NCBI GenBank assembly: GCA_943787435.1
Contig: CALSMK010000004.1
Span: 1 to 39,223 of the forward strand
Length of the DNA stretch: 39,223 bases
Direction: 5' to 3'
Source of the DNA: an uncultured Flavobacteriales bacterium
GTDB lineage: Bacteria > Bacteroidota > Bacteroidia > Flavobacteriales_D > Sanyastnellaceae
Shown piece by piece: positions 17,444 to 26,334 of the stretch; positions within the stretch are counted from its first letter, which is position 1, and each line of letters opens with the position of its first letter. The position numbers and the translations under genes were made by a program. The notes beneath the pieces are model-generated. The model saw only the letters and a program-made list of their open reading frames with translations. It had not been told where the DNA came from and did not search any database.

Positions 17444-18661
17444 ATGGAGGAAGGCTTGAAAGTGGCGGTGATTGGCGGAGGAGCCGCAGGTTTCTTCGCC
17501 GCCTTGTCCGCTGCAGACCATCACCCCACAGCCACCGTCGTCTTGTTTGAGAAGTCCAACAAATGGTTGGCCAAGGTCAAAATTTCTGGAGGCGGCCGAT
17601 GCAATGTGACCCATGCTTGCTTTGCTCCTGCAGCCCTGTCCAAGAACTACCCCCGTGGCGCAAAACACCTGAAAAAAGCCTTTCCAATTTTTCATGCCCA
17701 GCACACCGTGGATTGGTTCACCGAGCGCGGTGTCCCCTTGAAGACTGAAGAAGACGGACGGATGTTTCCGGTAGCGAACACCTCACAAGCCGTCATTGAT
17801 TGTCTGATCGGAGAAGCGAAATCTTTGGGCATTGAACTTCGGATGCAATCCCCCATCACAGTCATTTCACCTCTCCAAGGAGAACACATTGGATTTGACC
17901 TTCAAGGAGAACGGTTCGACAGGGTGATCGTGGCCACAGGCGGCAGCCCCAAAGCCACAGGGTTTGACTGGCTCACGTCTTTGGGACATGGCATCAGCAA
18001 CCCCGTTCCCTCTCTGTTCACCTTTAACATGCCCGGTGAATCCATCCGTGAACGAATGGGCCTGGTGGTGCCGAACGCCATCGTGCGAATCCAAGGCACC
18101 AAACTCTCGCACCAGGGCCCAGTGCTCATCACACACTGGGGCATGAGCGGTCCTGCCGTCCTCAAACTTTCCGCTTGGGGAGCCAGGGAACTCGCCAACC
18201 GGGGTTACGCGTTTTCCATTCAAGTCAACTGGGCTGGCATGGTCAATGAAGACGAGGTCAACGACCTCATTGACCGGCACTTGAACGACGCATTGCGAAA
18301 GAAAGTGGCCAATGCCTGCCCCTTGGAATTGCCCAAAAACTTTTGGATTCACTTGGTCGCGAAGTCAGGCATTGACCCCAACGCCACCTGGGGAGAATTG
18401 GGAAAGAAGCCGCGAAACCGCCTTGTCAACCACCTCTTAAATGACACTTTTGAAGTCAAAGGGAAAACCACGTTTAAGGAGGAATTCGTCACCTGTGGAG
18501 GAGTCAATCTGGCAGAAGTGGATTTTAAAAGCATGCAAAGTCGAATTGTTCCCGGGCTCTATTTCGCTGGCGAAGTTCTGGACGTAGATGGGGTCACTGG
18601 TGGGTTCAATTTCCAGGCCGCTTGGACAACCGGCTTCATCTCTGGGCAGTTGCGCGATTAA
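17444..18661 (+). CDS. YhiN/HI0933-family FAD-dependent oxidoreductase
   Basis: 405 residues. The N-terminal FAD-binding Rossmann motif is VIGGGAAGFFAALSA, and the family signature KISGGGRCNVTH follows near residues 45-57. PLKTEEDGRMFPVANTSQAV, ATGGSPKATGFDW and the C-terminal VTCGGVNLAEVDFKSMQS and YFAGEVLDVDGVTGGFNFQAA are all conserved in this flavoprotein family. The protein is cytosolic. The family's substrate is mostly unknown; a gut relative takes part in bile-acid reduction, but nothing links this copy to that. The start at ATG 17444 fits known lengths. No co-directed partner is close enough to call an operon. Confidence 0.92.
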   Translation: MEEGLKVAVIGGGAAGFFAALSAADHHPTATVVLFEKSNKWLAKVKISGGGRCNVTHACFAPAALSKNYPRGAKHLKKAFPIFHAQHTVDWFTERGVPLKTEEDGRMFPVANTSQAVIDCLIGEAKSLGIELRMQSPITVISPLQGEHIGFDLQGERFDRVIVATGGSPKATGFDWLTSLGHGISNPVPSLFTFNMPGESIRERMGLVVPNAIVRIQGTKLSHQGPVLITHWGMSGPAVLKLSAWGARELANRGYAFSIQVNWAGMVNEDEVNDLIDRHLNDALRKKVANACPLELPKNFWIHLVAKSGIDPNATWGELGKKPRNRLVNHLLNDTFEVKGKTTFKEEFVTCGGVNLAEVDFKSMQSRIVPGLYFAGEVLDVDGVTGGFNFQAAWTTGFISGQLRD

Positions 18662-18783
18662 CAGCCCGTTCTTTTTTGCCTCACCTGCCCTGATTGCCCC
18701 CATTTTCTTCTGCGCTGCTGGGTTGAATCTGTTGATCACATAAACGGATTTCATGCCTCCTGCCCAACGTTATAATCACAAGA

Positions 18784-18802
18784 AAGTGTACCTTGGACAC
18801 TT
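18784..18802. promoter_or_regulatory. Imperfect palindrome upstream of susC
   Basis: AAGTGTaCCttGGACACTT: arms AAGTGT (18784-18789) and ACACTT (18797-18802), with CC and GG inside and one extra A. It lies 78 bases before the susC ATG at 18880 and could be an operator for the sugar-uptake genes. A TATAAT-like stretch lies about 15 bases upstream. No regulator gene is seen nearby. Confidence 0.3.
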
Positions 18803-18879
18803 GAATGTCAAAATGGAGGAGAACTCTCGGGTTCACACTCCTTTTCGTCAGGAAACAACCAATTGCAAACCAACACCTT

Positions 18880-21800
18880 ATGCGCTTTGACAACCTGAGT
18901 AATCCGGTCAAAGGATTCTCGTTGCTGTTGGCCATCCTTGCCTGTGGATGGTCCCAAGTTTACGCCCAGAGCATCACGCTCACCGGCAGCGTTTTCGACG
19001 GTGAGTCCAACGAGCCCCTCATCGGTTCCACAATCCTTCAAGAAGGGTCAACAAAAGGGACATCTGCAGGAATTGACGGCTCCTTCACAATTTCCGTGGA
19101 TGCCTTGCCAGCCACACTTAAAGTCAGCTTCATCGGCTACGAAGCCAAAAGCCTGACCGTGAAGAACACCAACCCCGTCCAAGTCTTCCTATCGATGGAT
19201 GCCGAGTTGGTGGGCGAGGTTTTGGTCGTTGGATACGGCCGCCAGAAAAAACGAGTGTCCACGGGCTCGATTTCCAAAGTCAGCGCCAAAGACATTGAAG
19301 GCATTGCCGTGCCCGACGTCACCTCCACGTTGGAGGGGCAAACCACAGGTTTGATCGTCAATGAGTCCAGCGGTCAACCCGGATCGGGAAAAAGCCTTTT
19401 GATTCGTGGCATCAGCACCAATGGCGACAACTCACCTCTGTATGTCGTGGATGGCCTGCAAGTGGGAAACATTGACAACCTGAACCCGAGCGATGTAGAG
19501 TCAATTGACGTTCTGAAAGACGCCGCCTCCAGTGCCATTTACGGTGCCCGTGCAGCCAATGGTGTTGTGATCATCACCACCAAAAACGGCAGCAAAGGCA
19601 GCGAGAGCATCACCTACTCCGCGAGCTACCTCAATTCTCAGCCTTGGAAGCTTCCCGAAATGCTCGGAGCCGAGGACTATGTGGTTTTGATGCGTGAAAA
19701 GTTTGCCAACAGCAACCAAACCTCTGCGCTCGACGTGCTGGGCTTCCCCGACTTTGGAGATGCCCTTCCCGCCAGTACCAATTGGATGGATGCGATTTTC
19801 AATCCCGCTCAGGTGATCAACCACAGAATCACCGCTTCTGGCAACAACTCCTATGTCTCCTTTGATTACTGGGATCAAAACGGTGTGATCGGTGGCGAAA
19901 AGTCCAACTACAAGCGTTACGCCCTTCGCTTTAACTCCACCAAGAAGGTTCAAGATGTGGTCACGGTGGGACAAAACCTCTACATCAACCGGACTCAGAA
20001 CAACAACATCGGAACCAACAGCGCCTTTGGTGGCGTTCAGTCCGACGCCTTCGCCTACGACCCGATCACCCCGATCTACGATGAGGAAGGCGACTTTGGC
20101 TTTGCTCAGTCCCCTTGGGTTCAAAAGGAGTACATCAACCCATTGAGCCGACTCTACTTGGCTTACGGCGACAACAAGTCCGATCAAATCATTGGAAACT
20201 TCTATCTCGAAGCAGAGCCCATTGAAGGCCTTCGCGTGAAGTCAGACGTGGGTTTTGACCTGAACTGGTACGACTACCGCTATTTCACCCCCACCTACGA
20301 GTTCCATCCTGCGGCCCAAAACTTGACCAACGACGTGGGCCAAGGTTCTGGCAACTTTCAAGGCATTCAGTGGGAGAACACAGCCAACTACACCAAGACC
20401 GTTCAAGACAAGCACAACTTTGACCTCTTGGTGGGAACCTCTTACAGAGCCAATCAATTCCGCCAAGTGGGTGGGTCGACTTCGAACATCCCCATGGATG
20501 CCCAGTTCAACCCCAACTTCCATTACATCGATGCCGGCCAAGACACCCTTGACCTAACATTTGGCGGTGCTTCTGTGGACTACGCTCTGATCAGCTCCTT
20601 CTCCAGGTTGCTCTACAACTTCGACGAGAAGTACCTCTTCTCGGCGACCATCCGACGCGATGGTTCTTCCAACTTTGGTGAGAACAACCGGTTTGGCGTA
20701 TTCCCTTCCGCCTCTGTGGGTTGGGTGGCCTCCAAAGAAGACTTCTTGAAGGACTCTGAAAAAGTGAGCTTCTTGAAGCTTCGCGCTTCTTGGGGAGTCA
20801 ATGGCTCAGACCGGATTTCTCCTTTGAGCTACGTGGCTCGGATCCAAAATGTATTCACCTATTCCTTCGGCTCTGAGGATCAGGTATTGAATACAGGCAC
20901 GGCGTTGGCTGCGCCCCCCAACCCCAACGTGAAATGGGAGGAGAGCGAGCAAATTGACCTTGGAGTTGAAATCGGATTGTTCAACGACAAGCTCTCCATC
21001 GAAGCCGACGTCTACAGAAAGTCCACCAAGGACTTGCTCATGGAGCAACGCATCCCTGGGTTCATTGGCGCCACCAACAACCCCACCTCCAACCTGGGCG
21101 AAATTCGCAACCAAGGTGTGGAAGTGGGCATTGGATATCGGATGGGACAACGCGACTTGAAGCTCAGCACCCAATTCAACTACACCCATTTCAAGAACGA
21201 AGTGATCAGTGTGGCCGGTGAAACTGGTTTCCTCAATGGATGGGGCTGGCCCGTTCGCAACACCCCCATCACCCGCATGACCGAAGGGTACGCTGTGGGA
21301 CACTTCGTAGGATATGAATCCGCTGGCGTCTTTCAGTCTCAAGCCGAAATCTTCAGCCACCTCAACTCTGAAGGTGACTTGCTGCAGCCCAATGCCGAAC
21401 CCGGTGACTTGCGCTTCTTGGATTCGAATGGAGATGGCGTCATCAATTCTGATGACATCACCGACATCGGCAACCCTTGGCCCAAGCACATCATTGGTGT
21501 CACGGCCAACTTGCAATACAAGGACTTCTATGTGAACGCGGTCTTCAACGCTCAACTGGGGCACGACATCTACAGAACCTACGAGCGTTCTGACGTCACC
21601 TTCTCCAACTACCAGAGCTTCTGGCTCGACCGTTGGACCCCTGAGGCGCCCAGTGCAGACTTGCCACGTTTGACCTCCATCGACCCCAACAACAACCAGC
21701 GCCCCTCAGACTTCTACGTGGAGAAGGGCAATTTCCTTCGCCTGCGGAACCTCCAAATTGGTTGGAACCTGCCCAGAGAGTGGACGCACCGTGCGAAGAT

Positions 21801-21969
21801 GAAAGAGGTCAAAGTGTACCTCACTGGAAACAACCTCTTTACCGTCACCAACTACCGCGGCTTCGATCCCGACATCGGCACCAGCGGCTGGATTCTGGAC
21901 ACCGGAATCGACAAAGGCTTTTACCCCACCAACCGCTCACTCGGAGCCGGTCTGAACGTCACCTTCTAA
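18880..21969 (+). CDS. SusC/RagA-family TonB-linked outer-membrane protein
   Basis: 1029 residues from ATG 18880, which begins a clear signal peptide ending at SQVYAQ. The earlier in-frame ATG at 18805 would put 25 extra residues before it. An N-terminal carboxypeptidase D regulatory-like domain (ITLTGSVFDGESNEPLIGST) is followed by the SusC hallmark GEVLVVGYGRQKKRVSTGS, a plug (RGISTNGDNSPLYVVDGLQV, DAASSAIYGARAANGVVIIT), and a barrel ending in GAGLNVTF. It imports oligosaccharides together with the SusD lid encoded 11 bases downstream. No sensor, anti-sigma or AraC-type regulator is visible beside it. With the GH16, GH5 and GH3 genes downstream, the likely substrate is a beta-glucan. Confidence 0.96.
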   Translation: MRFDNLSNPVKGFSLLLAILACGWSQVYAQSITLTGSVFDGESNEPLIGSTILQEGSTKGTSAGIDGSFTISVDALPATLKVSFIGYEAKSLTVKNTNPVQVFLSMDAELVGEVLVVGYGRQKKRVSTGSISKVSAKDIEGIAVPDVTSTLEGQTTGLIVNESSGQPGSGKSLLIRGISTNGDNSPLYVVDGLQVGNIDNLNPSDVESIDVLKDAASSAIYGARAANGVVIITTKNGSKGSESITYSASYLNSQPWKLPEMLGAEDYVVLMREKFANSNQTSALDVLGFPDFGDALPASTNWMDAIFNPAQVINHRITASGNNSYVSFDYWDQNGVIGGEKSNYKRYALRFNSTKKVQDVVTVGQNLYINRTQNNNIGTNSAFGGVQSDAFAYDPITPIYDEEGDFGFAQSPWVQKEYINPLSRLYLAYGDNKSDQIIGNFYLEAEPIEGLRVKSDVGFDLNWYDYRYFTPTYEFHPAAQNLTNDVGQGSGNFQGIQWENTANYTKTVQDKHNFDLLVGTSYRANQFRQVGGSTSNIPMDAQFNPNFHYIDAGQDTLDLTFGGASVDYALISSFSRLLYNFDEKYLFSATIRRDGSSNFGENNRFGVFPSASVGWVASKEDFLKDSEKVSFLKLRASWGVNGSDRISPLSYVARIQNVFTYSFGSEDQVLNTGTALAAPPNPNVKWEESEQIDLGVEIGLFNDKLSIEADVYRKSTKDLLMEQRIPGFIGATNNPTSNLGEIRNQGVEVGIGYRMGQRDLKLSTQFNYTHFKNEVISVAGETGFLNGWGWPVRNTPITRMTEGYAVGHFVGYESAGVFQSQAEIFSHLNSEGDLLQPNAEPGDLRFLDSNGDGVINSDDITDIGNPWPKHIIGVTANLQYKDFYVNAVFNAQLGHDIYRTYERSDVTFSNYQSFWLDRWTPEAPSADLPRLTSIDPNNNQRPSDFYVEKGNFLRLRNLQIGWNLPREWTHRAKMKEVKVYLTGNNLFTVTNYRGFDPDIGTSGWILDTGIDKGFYPTNRSLGAGLNVTF

Positions 21970-21980
21970 CGCACGAAACG

Positions 21981-23600
21981 ATGAACAACATGTATCGCAA
22001 ACTGTCCGTTTTTGCCGGTTTGGCCCTCGTTTTGGCCGCATGCAATCAAGACATCCTCGAGGTGGAACCCGTGAACGAGTTCCTCTCCAGCAACTATTAC
22101 GAGACCGAGGAGCAAGTGGCCTCGGCCCTGATCGCTGTTTATGACCCCGTGGGATGGACCATGGCCTACGGCCAGTGGGTGTCTCCCGTCATGTACGGTG
22201 AGATTCGTTCCGACAATGCCAACGCCGGCGGTGACCCTTCCAACAACGACCAACCCGGTTGGCAGGAGTATGACGACTTCACCAACACCAACACCAATGT
22301 GGTGACCCACCCCCTCTATCGCAGGGGATACATCGGCATCAGCCGGGCCAACGCATTGCTGGATTTGACCGAACTCGAATCTGATGCGGTCACCGAATAC
22401 AAGGCGCAAGCCACCTTCCTCCGGGCCTACTATCACTTTGATTTGTTCCGCCACTTCGGCCCCATTCCCGTGGTGTCCAGGAGCTTGACTCCTGAGGACG
22501 TCAATTTGGAGCGCAACACGCTGTCCGAAGTGATGTCGCAAATCGTAGAGGATTGCGAAAACGCATTGCCTGGACTCCCAGTGGTGCCACCAAGCGGACA
22601 AGAAGGTCGGGTCACCCAAGGGGCCGCATACGCGCTCATGGGCAAGGCCTACCTCTATTGGGCCGACTTGAAAGGAGACGATCCCGCCTTGTTTGCCTTG
22701 GCCGCTGAGGCTTTCCAAAACGTGGTTGACCTGGGCGTTTACCAATTGGAAGACGACATGGAGCAACTCTACCAGTTTGACATCATGAACACCGCGGAAT
22801 CTGTGTTTGAGGTCCAACACAACCCACTTTGGTCCAGCGATTGGGGCTGGTTCGAAGGTGTCGACGGCAATGGCATGATTCAATTGTGTGGCATCCGTGG
22901 CCTGTGCGCAGACCACCCCGATTACGAAGCGGGTTGGGGCTTTATGCCCGTCACAGAAGATTTGTGGAACCACTTTTTGGACGACGACACGTATCGCCGT
23001 GATGTGGCCATCATCTCCGAAGCAGAGCTCGCTCAAGACCTCGCCGATGCCGGCATGAGCTGCGACCCCATCATTGACCAGACTCAAAACAACCCGTTGG
23101 ACTACACCGGTTACTGGCAAGAGAAGTACCCCAACTTGAAGGCCTATGCTGGCACCAATGTCAACGGAGGCAATGAGCACCTGACCAAGTCGCAAAACAC
23201 CCACGTGTTCCGCTATGCCGACATCATGCTCATGCTTGCCGAAGCCTACCACCGGGGTACAGGCGATGATGGCGCAGCGATGTATTACATCAACGAGGTG
23301 CGCGAACGCGCAGCTGGACCTGGCAACAACACAGGCAGCTTCAGGACCGCAGAACAAGTGATGGCAGACGAAGGCTGGAGCTTACTGGACCTAATTTGGT
23401 ACGAGCGCCGCGCTGAATTGGCTTGCGAAGGTGACCGCTGGTTCGACCTGGTTCGCTCTGGTCGCGCCAGCGCTGACCTGTTCGAAGGAGACAAAGCCGC
23501 CAACTTCACCCAAGACGACCTCTGGCTTCCCATCGCTTTGGAAGAGACGCTGATCGCGTCCAGCCTCACGACCTACCCGGACCCATCCCTGTTCAATTGA
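21981..23600 (+). CDS. SusD/RagB-family substrate-binding lipoprotein
   Basis: 539 residues from ATG 21981; the open frame starts further up inside susC, but that part is a shadow. The lipobox L-A-A-C (LVLAACNQD) anchors it on the outer surface. The SusD pattern is clear: FLSSNYYETEEQVASALIA at the N-terminus, ANALLDLTELESD and KAQATFLRAYYHFDLFRHFG in the TPR-like region, and RRAELACEGDRWFDLVRSG near the C-terminus. It captures oligosaccharides and lids the SusC channel. It is clearly in one operon with susC and the PKD lipoprotein that follows by 67 bases. Confidence 0.96.
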   Translation: MNNMYRKLSVFAGLALVLAACNQDILEVEPVNEFLSSNYYETEEQVASALIAVYDPVGWTMAYGQWVSPVMYGEIRSDNANAGGDPSNNDQPGWQEYDDFTNTNTNVVTHPLYRRGYIGISRANALLDLTELESDAVTEYKAQATFLRAYYHFDLFRHFGPIPVVSRSLTPEDVNLERNTLSEVMSQIVEDCENALPGLPVVPPSGQEGRVTQGAAYALMGKAYLYWADLKGDDPALFALAAEAFQNVVDLGVYQLEDDMEQLYQFDIMNTAESVFEVQHNPLWSSDWGWFEGVDGNGMIQLCGIRGLCADHPDYEAGWGFMPVTEDLWNHFLDDDTYRRDVAIISEAELAQDLADAGMSCDPIIDQTQNNPLDYTGYWQEKYPNLKAYAGTNVNGGNEHLTKSQNTHVFRYADIMLMLAEAYHRGTGDDGAAMYYINEVRERAAGPGNNTGSFRTAEQVMADEGWSLLDLIWYERRAELACEGDRWFDLVRSGRASADLFEGDKAANFTQDDLWLPIALEETLIASSLTTYPDPSLFN

Positions 23601-23667
23601 ACCCGCTCTTGGCGTTCAAAAACACCTCACATCACCACAGAATCATTCACAAGCAACAACCCAAACC

Positions 23668-25365
23668 ATGAACAGAACAATTCAAGGACTTGTCTTCATT
23701 CTTTTGGTCAGCCTCGCTGTTGCGAGCTGTCGCAAAGACCCTGCGCCCGAGCCCTCCGCAGTCATCGCAAGCTTCCAATACGAGGTCAGCGAAACCGATT
23801 GGGCCGAGGTCACATTCACCAACTACTCCGTGAATGCCACCTCACATGCATGGGATTTCGGAGATGGCAACACCAGCACTGAAACCAGCCCTACGCACAC
23901 CTTCGGAGCTGGAGGCTCCTATGAGGTGACCCTCACCGCCACTGGACTGGAAGGCTCTGCCTCCAAGACCGAGACCATCATCATCACCGACCCCAACACT
24001 GCGGGGACCTTCTTGACAGGTGCCGATGGAAAGACCTGGTACTTGGACCGCGAAGAGATTGCACTCGGCATCGGACCTGGCATTGGTGACAACAGCTGGT
24101 GGTCCTTTGGTGGAGTCACTCCACTGGGTGATCGCCCTTGCATCCTCGACGACAGCTACACCTTCAACCCCGATGGATCTTGGGACAAGAACACCAATGG
24201 CACCTTGTTCATGGACTCCGACGGAAACGGCGGATGGCTGGGCATTGATGAGAACTGCATCGATGAGTCAGACCCCGGCGTGTTCACAGGACCCAATGGA
24301 GAAGACCTGAGTGCCTTTGCCAACGGTGGAGAATACACCTTTGACTTCAACACCAACACCAACAGCATCACCATTGATGGATTTGGTGCTTACATCGGAT
24401 TGTGTGTGAAGACCGAAGCTGGAGACAACTACAACCCTGTGGCGTCAAAGAACTACACCATCATCGACATGGTCGAAGGTGCTGACGTGGACCGTTTGAG
24501 CCTCTCTTTGGTTGGTTTGGACGGTGGTTCTGCGTGGAACTTCTACCTGGTCCACTACCACAACGAAGCTGACCTTCCCCCCATCCCTTCTTCTGCGCCG
24601 ACGGCGAACTTCTCTTACGTGAAAGACGGAAGCACCGTGACCTTCACCAACTCTTCTTCCAACGCTACCGGCTATTCTTGGGACTTTGGTGATGGCGGAA
24701 TGAGCACGGAGACCAACCCTGTTCACACCTACGCAGCCGATGGCGATTACACCGTCACGCTGACCGCCACCGACGATTCCGGTGCGTCCAACGACAATCA
24801 GCAGGTGCTGTCCATCAGCTCAGCTGTGTTCGTGGCTTCCAATCTGTCCAGTGCCGATGGAAAAACATGGAGCTTGGATGGAGAAGCCAGCTACTATGTC
24901 GGACCTGGCCAAGGCAACGGCGATTGGTGGGGCGGAATCGATGCCAACGGCGTCGTGGAGCGCGCTTGCCAGTTGGATGACTCGTGGGTCTTTTACGACG
25001 ATGGCACCATGGAATACATCACCGATGGTGTGATCTGGGCCGAAGGATACCTCGGCGGCGCCAATGAGTGCTTGGACGAGACCTTGCTCACTCCCCCTCT
25101 CGATGCATTCGGAGCAGGCACCCACAGCTTCACCGCTTCGGACACAGAGATCGCTGTGAACGGAACCGGTGCATTCATTGGATTCAACAAAGCCTACAAC
25201 GGCGGAGAATTGCCCGATGATGGAACAGGTGTTCCCGTGAGTGCCATTACCTACGAAGTCTACGAATACAGCAACAATGGTGGTGTTGAACGCCTCACCA
25301 TCACTGTCGACTATGGAGAAAATCCTGGAGAAGCCTACTGGACGTTCCGCTTGATCGCGCAGTGA
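23668..25365 (+). CDS. PKD-domain surface lipoprotein, SusE/F-position glycan-binding protein
   Basis: 565 residues with lipobox V-A-S-C (AVASCRKD). The protein is a duplication. A PKD domain (HAWDFGDGNTSTETSPTHTF, near residues 60-80) is followed by a module starting ADGKTWYLD and containing GPG, a WW pair and CILDDSYTF. A second PKD (YSWDFGDGGMSTETNPVHTY) and a second module (ADGKTWSLD, GPGQGNGDWWGG, CQLDDSWVF) follow. Such PKD lipoproteins often occupy the third position of beta-glucan utilisation operons and bind the polysaccharide at the cell surface; the paired Trp residues suit sugar binding. The gene is last in the susC-susD unit and is followed by a strong terminator. Confidence 0.85.
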   Translation: MNRTIQGLVFILLVSLAVASCRKDPAPEPSAVIASFQYEVSETDWAEVTFTNYSVNATSHAWDFGDGNTSTETSPTHTFGAGGSYEVTLTATGLEGSASKTETIIITDPNTAGTFLTGADGKTWYLDREEIALGIGPGIGDNSWWSFGGVTPLGDRPCILDDSYTFNPDGSWDKNTNGTLFMDSDGNGGWLGIDENCIDESDPGVFTGPNGEDLSAFANGGEYTFDFNTNTNSITIDGFGAYIGLCVKTEAGDNYNPVASKNYTIIDMVEGADVDRLSLSLVGLDGGSAWNFYLVHYHNEADLPPIPSSAPTANFSYVKDGSTVTFTNSSSNATGYSWDFGDGGMSTETNPVHTYAADGDYTVTLTATDDSGASNDNQQVLSISSAVFVASNLSSADGKTWSLDGEASYYVGPGQGNGDWWGGIDANGVVERACQLDDSWVFYDDGTMEYITDGVIWAEGYLGGANECLDETLLTPPLDAFGAGTHSFTASDTEIAVNGTGAFIGFNKAYNGGELPDDGTGVPVSAITYEVYEYSNNGGVERLTITVDYGENPGEAYWTFRLIAQ

Positions 25366-25390
25366 TCCACGCTTCATAACGCCTTATGAG

Positions 25391-25425
25391 AAAAGGGAAT
25401 CGGCCTCGGGTCGGTTCCCTTTTTT
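25391..25425 (+). terminator. Rho-independent terminator of the susCD operon
   Basis: AAAAGGGAATCGGC (25391-25404) pairs with GTCGGTTCCCTTTT (25410-25423), 14 pairs with two G-T pairs, around the loop CTCGG. A run of T closes the right side and a run of A opens the left, so it may work in both directions between the convergent operons. The following 25426-25710 has no gene I can support. Confidence 0.85.
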
Positions 25426-25553
25426 CTTTTCCCAATCTCCAAGTGGTTCAGCCCGCCACTGGCCACAGTTCAACGCGCATTCCACTCCTCCCAAAAGGGC
25501 AGAGCACAAAAGGGTCATCCTCTTCAAGGGACGCACCTTAAATAACTGATTAT

Positions 25554-25711
25554 GAACCGACGGGGTCATCTCGACAGGAGCCTTGACAACCCGCATCGAA
25601 CTGACTGACTCTGAAACAGCGGAACCTTGATTAATTGAACATACAAAGACTACACATTCAAGGACTGAACCTTGAAAGCTTAGTACCGAACCGACTGATG
25701 CTGAACCGACT
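25554..25711. repeat. Degenerate GAACC-type direct repeats between convergent genes
   Basis: Short units recur in the non-coding stretch: GAACCGAC at 25554, GAACTGAC at 25598, GAACCTTGA at 25622 and 25667, GAACCGACT at 25688 and 25703, the last reaching the stop of the GH5 tail. The spacing is irregular (12-45 bases). This could be relics of a tandem array or protein-binding sites; no function is implied by the sequence alone. Confidence 0.4.
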
Positions 25712-26334
25712 TAGCGGAGGGGCTTCAAAAAGCGGCCCGTGTTGATGGTGCCATCTTCTCGATGCACAAAGACTTCGTAGACCCCGGCTGCCAGCCCTTG
25801 CAACGAAATCTTCTCTTCAATGGAGGTCACGTCCTCGTAAGTCTTGCCATAAACAGGACGCCCGAGTGCATCATAAATGGACAAGGTCAAAGTCTGCGGG
25901 AAAAACACAGAAAAAGCGACCGTCACTTCTCCCGTTTGCACAGGGTTGGGATAGGCCAAAACCGTTTTGAATGAAGTAAAACCAGGCTCTTCTACCTCTT
26001 CCTCGTATTCAAATTCATACCAATTCAGATTGAAGGGCGCCTCGGTGACCGTCACGCGAAGGGTATACAGCCCTGCATCCATGTCCACTTCCTTGCTCGA
26101 AGTGGTCCACGTCTGCCATCCCCCCGATGCAGGAAAGACAAAGTCACCCAGGCCAATGGATTGGCCATCCTGATCGATGAGTTCCATCGATGCAGAGCCA
26201 TTGACCTCGGACGCCGTGCGAACCCTGACGGTGTATTCTCCTGAATAGCGCACGTTGACTTGGTACTCCATGATGTCTCCGGCATCCAAGAACCCGACAT
26301 TCTGCGCCCCCACCATTGTCGCTTGTGGTTTCAA
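25711..26334 (-). pseudogene. Out-of-frame C-terminal part of the GH5 enzyme: CBM6-like end and T9SS sorting domain
   Basis: This frame continues the GH5 protein after a one-base shift. It holds GAQNVGFLDAGDIMEYQV and YSGEYTVRVRTASE, the second half of a CBM6-type sugar-binding domain, then GWQTWTTSSKEVDMDAGLYT, and finally a T9SS type A sorting domain (VLAYPNPVQTGEVTVAF, IYDALGRPVYGK, LAAGVYEVFVH, GRFLKPLR). The first half of the same CBM6 (GWIEAESFSTQVGVELETT) ends the neighbouring frame. Deleting one base in the five-C run at 26307-26311 fuses them. There is no start codon for independent translation other than the TTG at 26334, which lies within the domain. Confidence 0.82.

Noticed and set aside
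18805-18879. Earlier ATG of susC at 18805
   Set aside because: It adds 25 residues ahead of a good signal peptide and overlaps a palindrome region; the ATG at 18880 is the usual architecture.
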